A DNA stretch of 34,220 nucleotides from Campylobacteraceae bacterium (lineage in GTDB: Bacteria; Campylobacterota; Campylobacteria; Campylobacterales; Sulfurovaceae). Of this stretch, positions 25,754 to 34,220 are shown one piece after another. The translations under genes were made by a program, and so were the position numbers. The notes below the pieces were generated by a model. The model ran no database searches. It was given only the letters and a program-made list of their open reading frames with translations, and was not told where the DNA came from. The stretch is from NCBI GenBank assembly GCA_027036015.1, contig JALVTH010000039.1, positions 1 through 34,220 of the forward strand, written 5' to 3'. How positions within the stretch are numbered: position 1 is the first letter of the stretch; each line of letters opens with the position of its first letter.

Positions 25754-25937
25754 ATAAAAACTATTGCAACAATCTTAACAGCACTTGGAATCTTAGCTTT
25801 TGAGCAACAACACTTATGGCTGATGAAGCAAATAACAGTGCTGCAAAAGTAGAAGCTAATGCTACTAAAGCTAATACTACACAAGCCCATGTAAATAAAA
25901 CTAAATAAAAGTAGCTAAAGCAAACGCTACAAAATAA
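25754..25937 (+). pseudogene. Decayed small secreted-protein gene
   Basis: A strong AGGAGG (25742-25747) is followed 6 bases later by ATA where an ATG is expected (25754). The frame reads a signal-peptide-like KTIATILTALGILAF. An extra two bases near 25802 break it; in the corrected frame it continues TTLMADEANNSAAKVEA and ends with KANTTQAHVNKTK at TAA 25906. A further frame change would append KVAKANATK, ending at 25937. At least two and probably three lesions are present. The original was a small exported Ala/Lys/Asn-rich protein of about 60 residues. The rest of the 300-base gap after mqnE is AT-rich DNA with nothing recognised. Confidence 0.65.
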
Positions 25938-25942
25938 AACAC

Positions 25943-25961
25943 AAAGGGCTTTTACCCTTTT

Positions 25962-25963
<2 letters not shown>
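25943..25963. terminator. Terminator between the pseudogene and glnB
   Basis: AAAGGG (25943-25948) pairs with CCCTTT (25955-25960), followed by a run of T on the plus strand. On the minus strand it lies just after the glnB stop and is followed by GTGTTTTATTTT, so it probably serves both directions. Confidence 0.7.
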
Positions 25964-26306
<343 letters not shown>

Positions 26307-26313
26307 CTATCCT

Positions 26314-27477
26314 TTAAATGTTTTGTTTAAATTCTGGATATGATTCAATTCCACACTCAATTGCATCAAGTCCTTCAATTTGCTCTTCTTCAGTTGCACG
26401 AAGCGGCATAATTTTATTAATAATAAATAAAATTACAAAAGATAACGGAAATACAATTGCACCAACCACTACGACTCCTTTTAGTTGAGCCAAAAATGAG
26501 GCTTTCCCAAAAATACCAACAGCAAGAGTTCCCCAAATTCCATTAATCAAATGAACAGAAAGTGCTCCAACTGGATCATCGATTTTTAATTTATCAAAAA
26601 ATGGCACAAATAATACAACAAGCACACCACCAATTGCACCTACAGCAAGCGGCGAGTAGATATCCATTACATCAGCTCCAGCGGTAATTGCAACAAGCCC
26701 TCCAAGAGCACCGTTTAAAATCATTGTAACATCATACTTTTTATAGCGTACATAAGTCATAAGCCAAGCCGCAATTGCTCCTGCAAGTCCTGCATTGTTT
26801 GTATTAATAATTGTTGTTGCAACTGCATCTAAATTGTCTTTACTTGCTATTCCTCCAACACTTCCACCATTAAAACCAATCCAGCCAATCCAAAGCAAAA
26901 AAGCTCCGAGCACTACAAGAGGAATATTTGAAGCTGGAATGACATGAACTTTGCCATCTTTATAACGTCTATATCTTGGTCCCATAATTAAAATTGCAGC
27001 AAGAAGTGCCCATCCACCAGTTGAATGAATTACAGTAGAACCTGCCAAATCATGCATTGCAGAAATATCAAAAAGTGTCCCTTTTAACCAATTTACACCC
27101 CATGTTAAATTGACAATAAATGGATATAAAAATGCACCAACAATAAAAGTAAAAATTACTAAAGGAGTAACTTTAACGCGCTCACTTACCCCTCCACTCA
27201 TAATATTTATAACTTTTCCAACAAATGCCATTTGAAATAAAAAGAAAATATAAGGATGAATTGAGTTTTGAAAATTAAAGCCACCAAATGCAACTTTATG
27301 CCCTATAAGAAAAAAAGCCATAGAAGCAATCACATAAATCATTGTATTAACTGTTAAAACAGTCGTTACATTTTTTGTTCGAATAAGCCCTGCCTCAAGC
27401 ATTGCAAAACCTGGCACCATAAACAAAATCAACACCATACTAAAAATCATAAAAAGTGAATCAACAAAAGTTTCCAT
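26314..27477 (-). CDS. amtB: Ammonium transporter AmtB
   Basis: The 387-aa protein belongs to the Amt/Rh family. It has about 11 membrane helices and family signatures: FMVPGFAMLEAGLIRTKN near the start, DLAGSTVIHSTGGWALLAA, and the LGALGGLVAITAGAD-like NGALGGLVAITAGADV. The twin-His pore residues are expected at the DLAGSTVIH and later VHLINGIWGTLAVG histidines. No N-terminal signal extension is seen; an in-frame upstream ORF to 27549 exists, but AAGGAAGG directly precedes ATG 27477. It is first in the amtB-glnB operon. A perfect palindrome lies about 50 to 75 bases upstream and may carry nitrogen control. Confidence 0.96.
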   Translation of the reverse strand: METFVDSLFMIFSMVLILFMVPGFAMLEAGLIRTKNVTTVLTVNTMIYVIASMAFFLIGHKVAFGGFNFQNSIHPYIFFLFQMAFVGKVINIMSGGVSERVKVTPLVIFTFIVGAFLYPFIVNLTWGVNWLKGTLFDISAMHDLAGSTVIHSTGGWALLAAILIMGPRYRRYKDGKVHVIPASNIPLVVLGAFLLWIGWIGFNGGSVGGIASKDNLDAVATTIINTNNAGLAGAIAAWLMTYVRYKKYDVTMILNGALGGLVAITAGADVMDIYSPLAVGAIGGVLVVLFVPFFDKLKIDDPVGALSVHLINGIWGTLAVGIFGKASFLAQLKGVVVVGAIVFPLSFVILFIINKIMPLRATEEEQIEGLDAIECGIESYPEFKQNI

Positions 27478-27526
27478 TTTCCTTCCTTGTATAATTTTTT
27501 TATAATGATAACATATTTGCAAGAGC

Positions 27527-27553
27527 TTAATTGTATATTTTTTATACAATTAA
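27527..27553. promoter_or_regulatory. Perfect 11-base inverted repeat upstream of amtB
   Basis: TTAATTGTATA (27527-27537) and TATACAATTAA (27543-27553) pair exactly around a 5-base T spacer. The site is 50 to 76 bases upstream of the amtB ATG, where an operator could lie. The binding protein is unknown. Confidence 0.5.
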
Positions 27554-27593
27554 AGAGAAAAAAACGCTTTTTTGTAGTATAGTTTGAAGCAAG

Positions 27594-27610
27594 ATACCTA
27601 TTTTAGGTAT
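27594..27610. repeat. Short hairpin in the mrp-amtB gap
   Basis: ATACCTA (27594-27600) and TAGGTAT (27604-27610) pair around TTT. On the plus strand it is followed by T-rich DNA, but both flanking genes run leftward, so terminator function is uncertain. The rest of the gap (27478-27670) holds a weak AAGCC/GGCTT stem at the mrp stop (27658-27672). Confidence 0.35.
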
Positions 27611-27670
27611 TTTAATTTTTTAACAAAATTTTAGAATTTTTTAAAAAAGTAGTTGCCAAGCCAAAAAGGC

Positions 27671-28795
27671 TTAGCGCATAGAACAAGCAGAAACACCTGG
27701 AGGAGTTGTTGGTTGAATTGCAGAGTTGTCCGCTTTTCCTTCTTCTTGTACCTTTTGCATAAAATCCCAAAGCTTACTTGCCGCTTCTTGAAAGCGTTTT
27801 GCTGTTTCGCTTTCAGGTTGATAGTAAGTTACTGGTTTACCGCTATCTCCACCTTCGCGAATAGCTGGCTCAATTGGAATTCTAGCAATTAACTGGGTTC
27901 CATACTCTTTGGCAACTGGTTCACTTGTTCCCATTCCAAAGATATCATACTCTTTTCCATCACCCGGACAAATAAAGCCGCTCATATTTTCAATAATTCC
28001 TGCAATTGGAATATGAAGTTTTTTAAACATATCAAGACTTCGTTTGCTATCATCAAGGCTTACTTTTTGAGGAGTTGTAACAGTAAGTCCAGCAGTTACT
28101 GGAACAGATTGGGCTAAGGTTAGCTGTGCATCACCTGTTCCTGGTGGCATATCAATAACTAATACATCTAAATCACTCCATAAAATATCTCTTAAAAATT
28201 GCTCAATTGCTTTCATAACCATTGAGCCTCTCCAAATGACCGATTGCCCCTCTTCCATTAAGCTACCCATAGACATTACTTCAATACCAAGCGCTTTTAT
28301 TGGAAGTACTTTATTGCCTGCTACTTCTGGACGAACTCCTTCAATTCCAAGCATTCTTGGCACATTTGGTCCATAAATATCAGCATCTAAAAGTCCAACT
28401 TTTTTCCCTTGCATTGCAAGTGCAACAGCTAAATTTACTGAAGTTGTTGATTTTCCAACTCCACCTTTTCCAGAACTTACCATTAAAAAGTTTTTAATTT
28501 GCGGAGCTATATTTTTGCCTGTCATATAGTTGCTTCGCTCAATTGGTGCTTTTGGAGCACTTATATCAATATAAGCATTTTTAATACCAAGTTTTTTAAG
28601 CTCAGTCTCTGCATCTTGAATAATTTGTTTTTTAACCTCCTCGGCACTTGAAGTAATATCGACAAAAACTCTTACTTCATCATCACTTATTGCAATATCT
28701 TTTACAAAACCAAAATCTACAATGGATTTTGTAAATCCTGGATAAATTACATTTTTTAGTGCCTCTAAAATTTGTTCTTTACTTACATTTGCCAA
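27671..28795 (-). CDS. mrp: Mrp/ApbC-family iron-sulfur cluster carrier ATPase
   Basis: The 374-aa protein has an N-terminal MIP18/DUF59-type domain (about 1-80) and a C-terminal P-loop ATPase of the Mrp/NBP35 type. The deviant Walker A SSGKGGVGKST is at 107-117, with LLDADIYGPNVPRMLG and DMPPGTGDAQLT following. It is believed to carry Fe-S clusters to target proteins such as ThiC, the preceding gene. The usual CxxC region reads CPGD here, with only one Cys, as in some other homologues; another Cys lies at the extreme C-terminus (SACSMR). The start is TTG, with AAAGGAG 6 bases upstream. It is 30 bases after thiC. Confidence 0.93.
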   Translation of the reverse strand: MANVSKEQILEALKNVIYPGFTKSIVDFGFVKDIAISDDEVRVFVDITSSAEEVKKQIIQDAETELKKLGIKNAYIDISAPKAPIERSNYMTGKNIAPQIKNFLMVSSGKGGVGKSTTSVNLAVALAMQGKKVGLLDADIYGPNVPRMLGIEGVRPEVAGNKVLPIKALGIEVMSMGSLMEEGQSVIWRGSMVMKAIEQFLRDILWSDLDVLVIDMPPGTGDAQLTLAQSVPVTAGLTVTTPQKVSLDDSKRSLDMFKKLHIPIAGIIENMSGFICPGDGKEYDIFGMGTSEPVAKEYGTQLIARIPIEPAIREGGDSGKPVTYYQPESETAKRFQEAASKLWDFMQKVQEEGKADNSAIQPTTPPGVSACSMR

Positions 28796-28825
28796 TTTTT
28801 TCTCCTTTAAATTTTTTTGTAAGCT

Positions 28826-30217
<1,392 letters not shown>

Positions 30218-30394
30218 TTAAACTTTAGCAAAATTATCCTTGCTGATAGTTGCAGTTTACCAATGAAATCTTAAAAAATTATAAAGAATTGCTTAAATAA
30301 GAGAATTTTTCTCTTAATTACATCTTTTTCCTATTTTTTATTTTTTTTCACAAAAAAATTGTAACGATTATACACATCTTTAAGATTGAGTTGT

Positions 30395-30400
30395 TATAAT
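30395..30400 (+). promoter_or_regulatory. Candidate -10 of the ispDF operon
   Basis: TATAAT lies 29 bases before the GTG start of ispDF. Between it and the start is CGTAACA (30410-30416). The reverse complement TGTTACG matches six of seven bases of the HP1021-box consensus TGTTWCW as I recall it. Confidence 0.5.
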
Positions 30401-30428
30401 TATACAAATCGTAACAATAAGGGCCAAA

Positions 30429-31556
30429 GTGCAACAAGAAGTAACATTAATACTCTTAGCAGCTGGCAATTCAACGCGCTTTAACTTACCCGTTAAGAAG
30501 CAATGGCTCAAAATTGGCACCAAGCTATTGTGGCAATTTGTAGCAGATAAATTTAATAGTGTTACAAAGTTTACTCAAACTATTATAGTAATGAATGAAA
30601 ATGAAATAAAATTAGCTAAACGCATTGCACCTGAGTATCTTTTTGTAAAAGGAAGCAGCAAATCTCGCCAAGAATCAGTTGCAAATGCTCTAAAAGAAGT
30701 AAAAACCCCTTTTGTTTTAATTAGTGATGTTGCAAGAGCCTGTATCGAAAAAGAATTAATCGAAAATCTTTTACAAAATAAAAAAAGTAACTTTTGCATA
30801 GCACCTGCAATTAAAGTTAGTGATACTTGCTATTTTGATGGTAAACCAATTGATCGCGAAAAAGTGCTTCGAATTCAAACCCCTCAGCTTTGTGATACCA
30901 ATACACTGAAAAAAGCCCATGCATTAGGTGAATTTAGTGATGAAAGCTCTGCTTTTTATGCTTTCAATAAAAATGTTTTATTTGTACAAGGTTCAAATAA
31001 AGCACATAAACTAACCTATAAAGAAGATTTAGCACTTCTATCTTGTCTAAGAGGACCTCTCATTGAGCAAAGAAGCGGAATTGGTATTGATATACACCCT
31101 TTTGATGCAAATAAAAAGATGTATCTTTGCGGAGTTGAAATAAAAAGCGATATTGGATTTAAAGCCCATAGCGATGGAGATGTAGCAATTCATGCCATCA
31201 TTGATGCTTTGCTTGGCGCAGCCGCGCTGGGAGATATTGGAGAATTTTTCCCAGATAATGATAAAAAGTATAAAAACGCCGATTCAAAAGAGTTACTCAA
31301 AGAAATTGTTACTTTGATAACTCAAATTGGATATGAAATTGTCAATATTGATATAAGTATCATTGCACAATTTCCAAAAATCACCCCTTATAAAGAAGAA
31401 ATGATAAAGACTTTGGCTTCTTTATTAAATATTTCACCAAGCAAAATCAACATTAAAGCTACAACAGCAGAAAAACTTGGCTTTATAGGCCGAAAAGAAG
31501 GGGTTCTCGTGCAAGCTATTGCAACATTAAAAACTTTTAGATGGGATGAGGCATGA
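30429..31556 (+). CDS. ispDF: Bifunctional IspD/IspF
   Basis: The 375-aa fusion catalyses two non-consecutive steps of the MEP isoprenoid pathway: CTP-dependent formation of CDP-methylerythritol (IspD) and cyclisation to MEcPP (IspF). The IspD part (about 1-210) has LLAAGNSTRF at its N-terminus and the nucleotide-binding VKKQW. The IspF part (about 215-375) has GIDIHPF, HSDGD and DIGEFFPD, containing the zinc-binding Asp and His residues, plus KATTAEKLGFIG. The fusion is typical of Campylobacterota and some Alphaproteobacteria. The start is GTG 30429, with AAGGG 5 bases upstream. Its stop overlaps the next start by 4 bases (ATGA). Confidence 0.97.
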   Translation: MQQEVTLILLAAGNSTRFNLPVKKQWLKIGTKLLWQFVADKFNSVTKFTQTIIVMNENEIKLAKRIAPEYLFVKGSSKSRQESVANALKEVKTPFVLISDVARACIEKELIENLLQNKKSNFCIAPAIKVSDTCYFDGKPIDREKVLRIQTPQLCDTNTLKKAHALGEFSDESSAFYAFNKNVLFVQGSNKAHKLTYKEDLALLSCLRGPLIEQRSGIGIDIHPFDANKKMYLCGVEIKSDIGFKAHSDGDVAIHAIIDALLGAAALGDIGEFFPDNDKKYKNADSKELLKEIVTLITQIGYEIVNIDISIIAQFPKITPYKEEMIKTLASLLNISPSKINIKATTAEKLGFIGRKEGVLVQAIATLKTFRWDEA

Positions 31557-32434
31557 AAGTAATCATTATTGATAACGAACTTTATTTGGCTCAAAGTATT
31601 GCAAGTAAATTAGAGCAGTTTAATTACGAAACAGAAGTTTACTCTTCAATTAAAGATGCAATGAGTGCAGAAGGCGATATCTACTTGCTCTCAACCACAA
31701 TTCCAAATCAAGATCCAATCAAGTTAATTCAAAAGCGCAAAAACAAAATTATTATTTTAATGGTAAGTTATATCAATAATGATACTGTAGGAAACCCTTT
31801 AAAAGCTGGCGCAAACGATTACATTCAAAAGCCTTTCGTTATTGAAGAGCTTGTTCGAAAGATTGAGCACTTTTACGAATATAATAGATTAAAAAAGCAA
31901 AATCAATTCTACAACGATTTATTAAACTCAATGTTTAAAGAAATTGACATCACAATTGATGTTAAAAAGCTCAAAATCCCATTAACGATTTATACCAATT
32001 ATCAAAGAGTTGCAGATAAGGTAGCCATTGATTTATCGGCAAAATATAAAAAGAATCTTTTATTTATCGATTTACAATGTGATGGGTGGGAAGAGAAGCT
32101 CAAAAAGCTTGATAGTAGAAAAATTGCGTATCTTTCACGCATCGATAAGTTAAAAAAAGATGACAGAATGAAATTATTTGATTTAATTAATGGAAAACAG
32201 TTTATAATATCTTCATTAGATGAGAATATCGATACGCCTTTTGAAAAGGTAACGATCAATAGTTCAAATAAAATGTATGACCAAAACAATATTTTAACAA
32301 TTAACGAATATGTCCAATATATCATTAAAAAATTCCAACATCAATATCCAGATACGGAACTGAGTAAAAAACTTGGAATATCAAGAAAAAGTTTGTGGGA
32401 AAAAAGGCGAAAATTTCAACTCTTTAAAAAATAG
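31553..32434 (+). CDS. HP1021-family orphan atypical response regulator
   Basis: The 293-aa protein has a receiver-like N-terminal domain (1-115) and a C-terminal Fis-type HTH (about 265-293, LSKKLGISRKSLWEKRRKF). The usual phosphoacceptor Asp is replaced by Ser47 (YLLST); Asp7 and Lys93 (QKPF) remain. It therefore should not be switched by phosphorylation. The HP1021 orphan regulator of Helicobacter shares the Ser replacement, length and position after ispDF; it binds oriC and redox- and growth-related genes. The middle (about 130-250) is weakly reminiscent of a degenerate AAA domain but has no Walker A. It overlaps ispDF by 4 bases. No sensor kinase is adjacent. Confidence 0.88.
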   Translation: MKVIIIDNELYLAQSIASKLEQFNYETEVYSSIKDAMSAEGDIYLLSTTIPNQDPIKLIQKRKNKIIILMVSYINNDTVGNPLKAGANDYIQKPFVIEELVRKIEHFYEYNRLKKQNQFYNDLLNSMFKEIDITIDVKKLKIPLTIYTNYQRVADKVAIDLSAKYKKNLLFIDLQCDGWEEKLKKLDSRKIAYLSRIDKLKKDDRMKLFDLINGKQFIISSLDENIDTPFEKVTINSSNKMYDQNNILTINEYVQYIIKKFQHQYPDTELSKKLGISRKSLWEKRRKFQLFKK

Positions 32435-32449
32435 TTTATAGGAGAAGAT

Positions 32450-33640
32450 TTGAGTTTTTCTAAAAGAAATGATACGCTCTATATTGATACCGAAGCTCTT
32501 TCAACCTTAGCCTTAATTCAAGAGGGCTTACTCTATCCAGTAACTGGGCTAATGAATCAAAAAGAAGCAAAAGAAGTAGATGAAAGCAGACGCTTTAAAG
32601 GACTTCCTTTTCCTTTTTCTTTTACACTCTCTCCTCGCGGCAAAAGAAACGAAGAAAATATCAAGCAATTTAAAAAAGGGCAAAAAGTTACTTTAATTAA
32701 CAATAATAAAGAAGTTGGATACATTATTGTTGAAGAAGTCTTTCCTATCGATCCAAAAGAGCGTATCTTTAACATTTATGGCACCAAAGATCTCTCCATC
32801 CCAGCTGTTAATAGAGCCTATAAACGCCTTGGAAATTGGGCTGTGAGTGGAAAATATCACGTTGAATATCCTTTAATTAAAAAAACCAAACAAGCACTCA
32901 AGCTTCACATAGAACAAACAGGAGCTCAAAAAATTTCAGCCATCATGCTTGGAGCAAATCCACTAACTAGGGCACAAGAGCGCGTTATTCGCGATGCTTT
33001 AACCTTTAGTGATTTATTGATAATTTTTTTGATCAAACCATTTACCAAAGAGGGAATGGATTATGAAATTAGAAAACACACACTTGATACTTTTGTAAGC
33101 AATTACTTACCAAGTAAAAAGGTTATTGTTATTCCATTTGAAAATAGCTATATTTTTGCAGGATATAACGAACTTATTTTAGACGCACTTGTAGCCAAAA
33201 ATTATGGAGCGCACAACTTAATCGTTGGGAAAAATCACAGAGCTCTTGGAATGGTTTATGCACAAGGTAAAGAAAATACCATTTTTGATACCTTAAAAGA
33301 TATAGGAATTAATATTATTCTAAATCAAGAGTACGTCTATTGCAATGTTTGCCGAACTTTAGTAACAACTGAAACTTGCCCTCACGGACAACATCATCAT
33401 ATCCACTATCATAGTGCTCCTATTATGGAGCTTATAAATAGCGGTATTTTGCCACCTTCGATTTTGGTTCGAAAAGAGATTTCTGCTTATATTATGGCTT
33501 CACTCTTTCCAAATCGTTTCAAAAATCTCCAACAAACCTATGATATGTTAATTCCAGGAAGTGGGCTTTTAGAAGATAAAAACGAAGAAGAATTTTATAT
33601 TAAACTTATGAAACTTTATCAAACTACTTCTCTTACATAA
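32450..33640 (+). CDS. ATP sulfurylase-like protein lacking the HxxH catalytic motif
   Basis: The 396-aa protein aligns in outline with dissimilatory-type sulfate adenylyltransferase: an N-terminal PUA-like domain, a catalytic nucleotidyltransferase domain, and a C-terminal Cys cluster (Cys298, Cys301, Cys310 with His312) as in the zinc-containing type. However, the QxRNPxHxxHE motif reads LGANPLTRAQE (167-177): both His are replaced (Thr173, Gln176) and Gln and Arg are lost. The later VGRDHAG motif reads VGKNHRALG (259-267). Normal sulfate activation is therefore doubtful. The start is TTG 32450, with AGGAG 5 bases upstream. I recall a homologue in the same position next to the HP1021-like gene and pgpA in Campylobacter. 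Confidence 0.82.
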   Translation: MSFSKRNDTLYIDTEALSTLALIQEGLLYPVTGLMNQKEAKEVDESRRFKGLPFPFSFTLSPRGKRNEENIKQFKKGQKVTLINNNKEVGYIIVEEVFPIDPKERIFNIYGTKDLSIPAVNRAYKRLGNWAVSGKYHVEYPLIKKTKQALKLHIEQTGAQKISAIMLGANPLTRAQERVIRDALTFSDLLIIFLIKPFTKEGMDYEIRKHTLDTFVSNYLPSKKVIVIPFENSYIFAGYNELILDALVAKNYGAHNLIVGKNHRALGMVYAQGKENTIFDTLKDIGINIILNQEYVYCNVCRTLVTTETCPHGQHHHIHYHSAPIMELINSGILPPSILVRKEISAYIMASLFPNRFKNLQQTYDMLIPGSGLLEDKNEEEFYIKLMKLYQTTSLT

Positions 33641-33648
33641 GGGTAAAA

Positions 33649-34146
33649 ATGCAAAAGCTCTTTTTAACTTTTTTTGGTGCAGGATATAGCAAAATTGCTC
33701 CAGGAACTGTTGGTAGCATTGTGGCAATGCCAATTGGGCTTTTGATACTTTATTATTTAGGGCTTAATTCATTAGTCTCAATTATTTTAGTTGGAAGTAT
33801 AATTGCTATTTTAGAAATTAATAAATTTGAAAAAAATGGCGGTGCGCATGATGATAAAACTATCGTCATTGATGAAGCATTAGGAATTTGGCTAACAATG
33901 GCCTTTACTTTTGGAATTTATCCATATATTTACAAAGGTCCTTATGGATTTTATATTGCTTTAATTTTGAGTTTTGCTTCTTTTAGACTCTTTGATATTT
34001 GGAAGCCTTCTACTATTGGAAAAATAGACAAAGAAGCAAAAGGCGGCCTTGGAGTTGTAGGAGATGATTTACTTGCAGGAATAGCTGCAGGTATGCTAAA
34101 TCTTGTAATATTTAAAATTTTGGCTTTAGTTATTGGATATTTTTAA
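33649..34146 (+). CDS. pgpA: Phosphatidylglycerophosphatase A
   Basis: The 165-aa inner-membrane enzyme dephosphorylates phosphatidylglycerophosphate to phosphatidylglycerol. It has about four membrane segments. Family motifs are present: GAGYSKIAPGTVGS at the N-terminus, VIDEALGIWLTM in the middle, FDIWKPSTIGKIDKEAKGGLGVVGDDLLAGI towards the end (given here only as markers FDIWKPS and GDDLLAG). The Asp and Glu residues in DEA and GDD are the likely metal ligands. It starts 8 bases after the ATP-sulfurylase-like gene and closes the ispDF run as seen in this window. Confidence 0.95.
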   Translation: MQKLFLTFFGAGYSKIAPGTVGSIVAMPIGLLILYYLGLNSLVSIILVGSIIAILEINKFEKNGGAHDDKTIVIDEALGIWLTMAFTFGIYPYIYKGPYGFYIALILSFASFRLFDIWKPSTIGKIDKEAKGGLGVVGDDLLAGIAAGMLNLVIFKILALVIGYF

Positions 34147-34220
34147 AATTTATTTTGTTTATTAAAGGAGTATATAATTGCTTGTTTATAATTAATTAAA
34201 GTATAAAAATGTCTTTTATA
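34147..34220 (+). other. AT-rich end of window, possible start of a further gene
   Basis: The last 74 bases contain an AAGGAG-like site followed by a TTG whose frame stops after five codons, and an ATG at 34209 with four codons before the edge. Neither can be judged here. Confidence 0.2.

Overview
The window reads as the chromosome of a low-GC, chemolithoautotrophic member of the Campylobacterota (Epsilonproteobacteria). The type II ATP-citrate lyase pair (aclB-aclA) marks the reductive TCA cycle used by deep-branching and vent Campylobacterota. The fused ispDF gene followed by an HP1021-type orphan regulator, an ATP-sulfurylase-like protein and pgpA is a gene order I recall from Campylobacter. 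Aminofutalosine synthase (mqnE) indicates the futalosine menaquinone route of this phylum. I cannot fix the genus; Nautiliales, Sulfurimonas/Sulfurovum or Nitratiruptor relatives all fit.

Layout. 1-3.2 kb: aclB-aclA operon, leftward. 3.3-4.9 kb: a glutamine amidotransferase (trpG/pabA type) with a polytopic membrane protein starting at its stop codon. 5.1-6.8 kb: a Crp/Fnr regulator, an exported PEBP-family protein and a convergent Uma2-family nuclease-like gene. 6.9-17.8 kb is the accessory part: an unrecognised 622-aa protein divergent from a giant (about 2,091 aa) multidomain surface lipoprotein, with a cluster of inverted half-sites between them; then a small secreted protein, a second lipoprotein, a RAYT/IS200-type transposase unit bounded by a perfect 22-bp inverted repeat, and a broken toxin-antitoxin remnant. 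17.9-21.0 kb: dedA-uppP, a SpoIIAA-like protein and an MFS transporter, all leftward. 21.2-25.7 kb: a siroheme-synthesis enzyme, a small acidic protein, glnD (leftward) and mqnE. 25.75-25.94 kb: a decayed small secreted-protein gene. 25.96-27.5 kb: amtB-glnB, leftward. 27.7-30.2 kb: thiC-mrp, leftward. 30.4-34.1 kb: ispDF, HP1021-like regulator, ATP-sulfurylase-like protein and pgpA, rightward with overlaps or gaps of only a few bases.

How the genes fit together. AmtB, PII and the PII uridylyltransferase GlnD lie within 6 kb and form an ammonium uptake and nitrogen-sensing set; PII keeps the uridylylatable Tyr51. UppP and a DedA-family protein share an operon and both may act in undecaprenyl-phosphate recycling. 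The AclBA, ThiC, Mrp, IspDF, MqnE and siroheme genes are housekeeping and autotrophy functions. The most novel material is the exported-protein island at 6.9-16.7 kb: its main protein families are not recognisable to me, and the operator-like cluster between the divergent genes suggests coordinated control.

No rRNA, tRNA, CRISPR array or replication origin was recognised.
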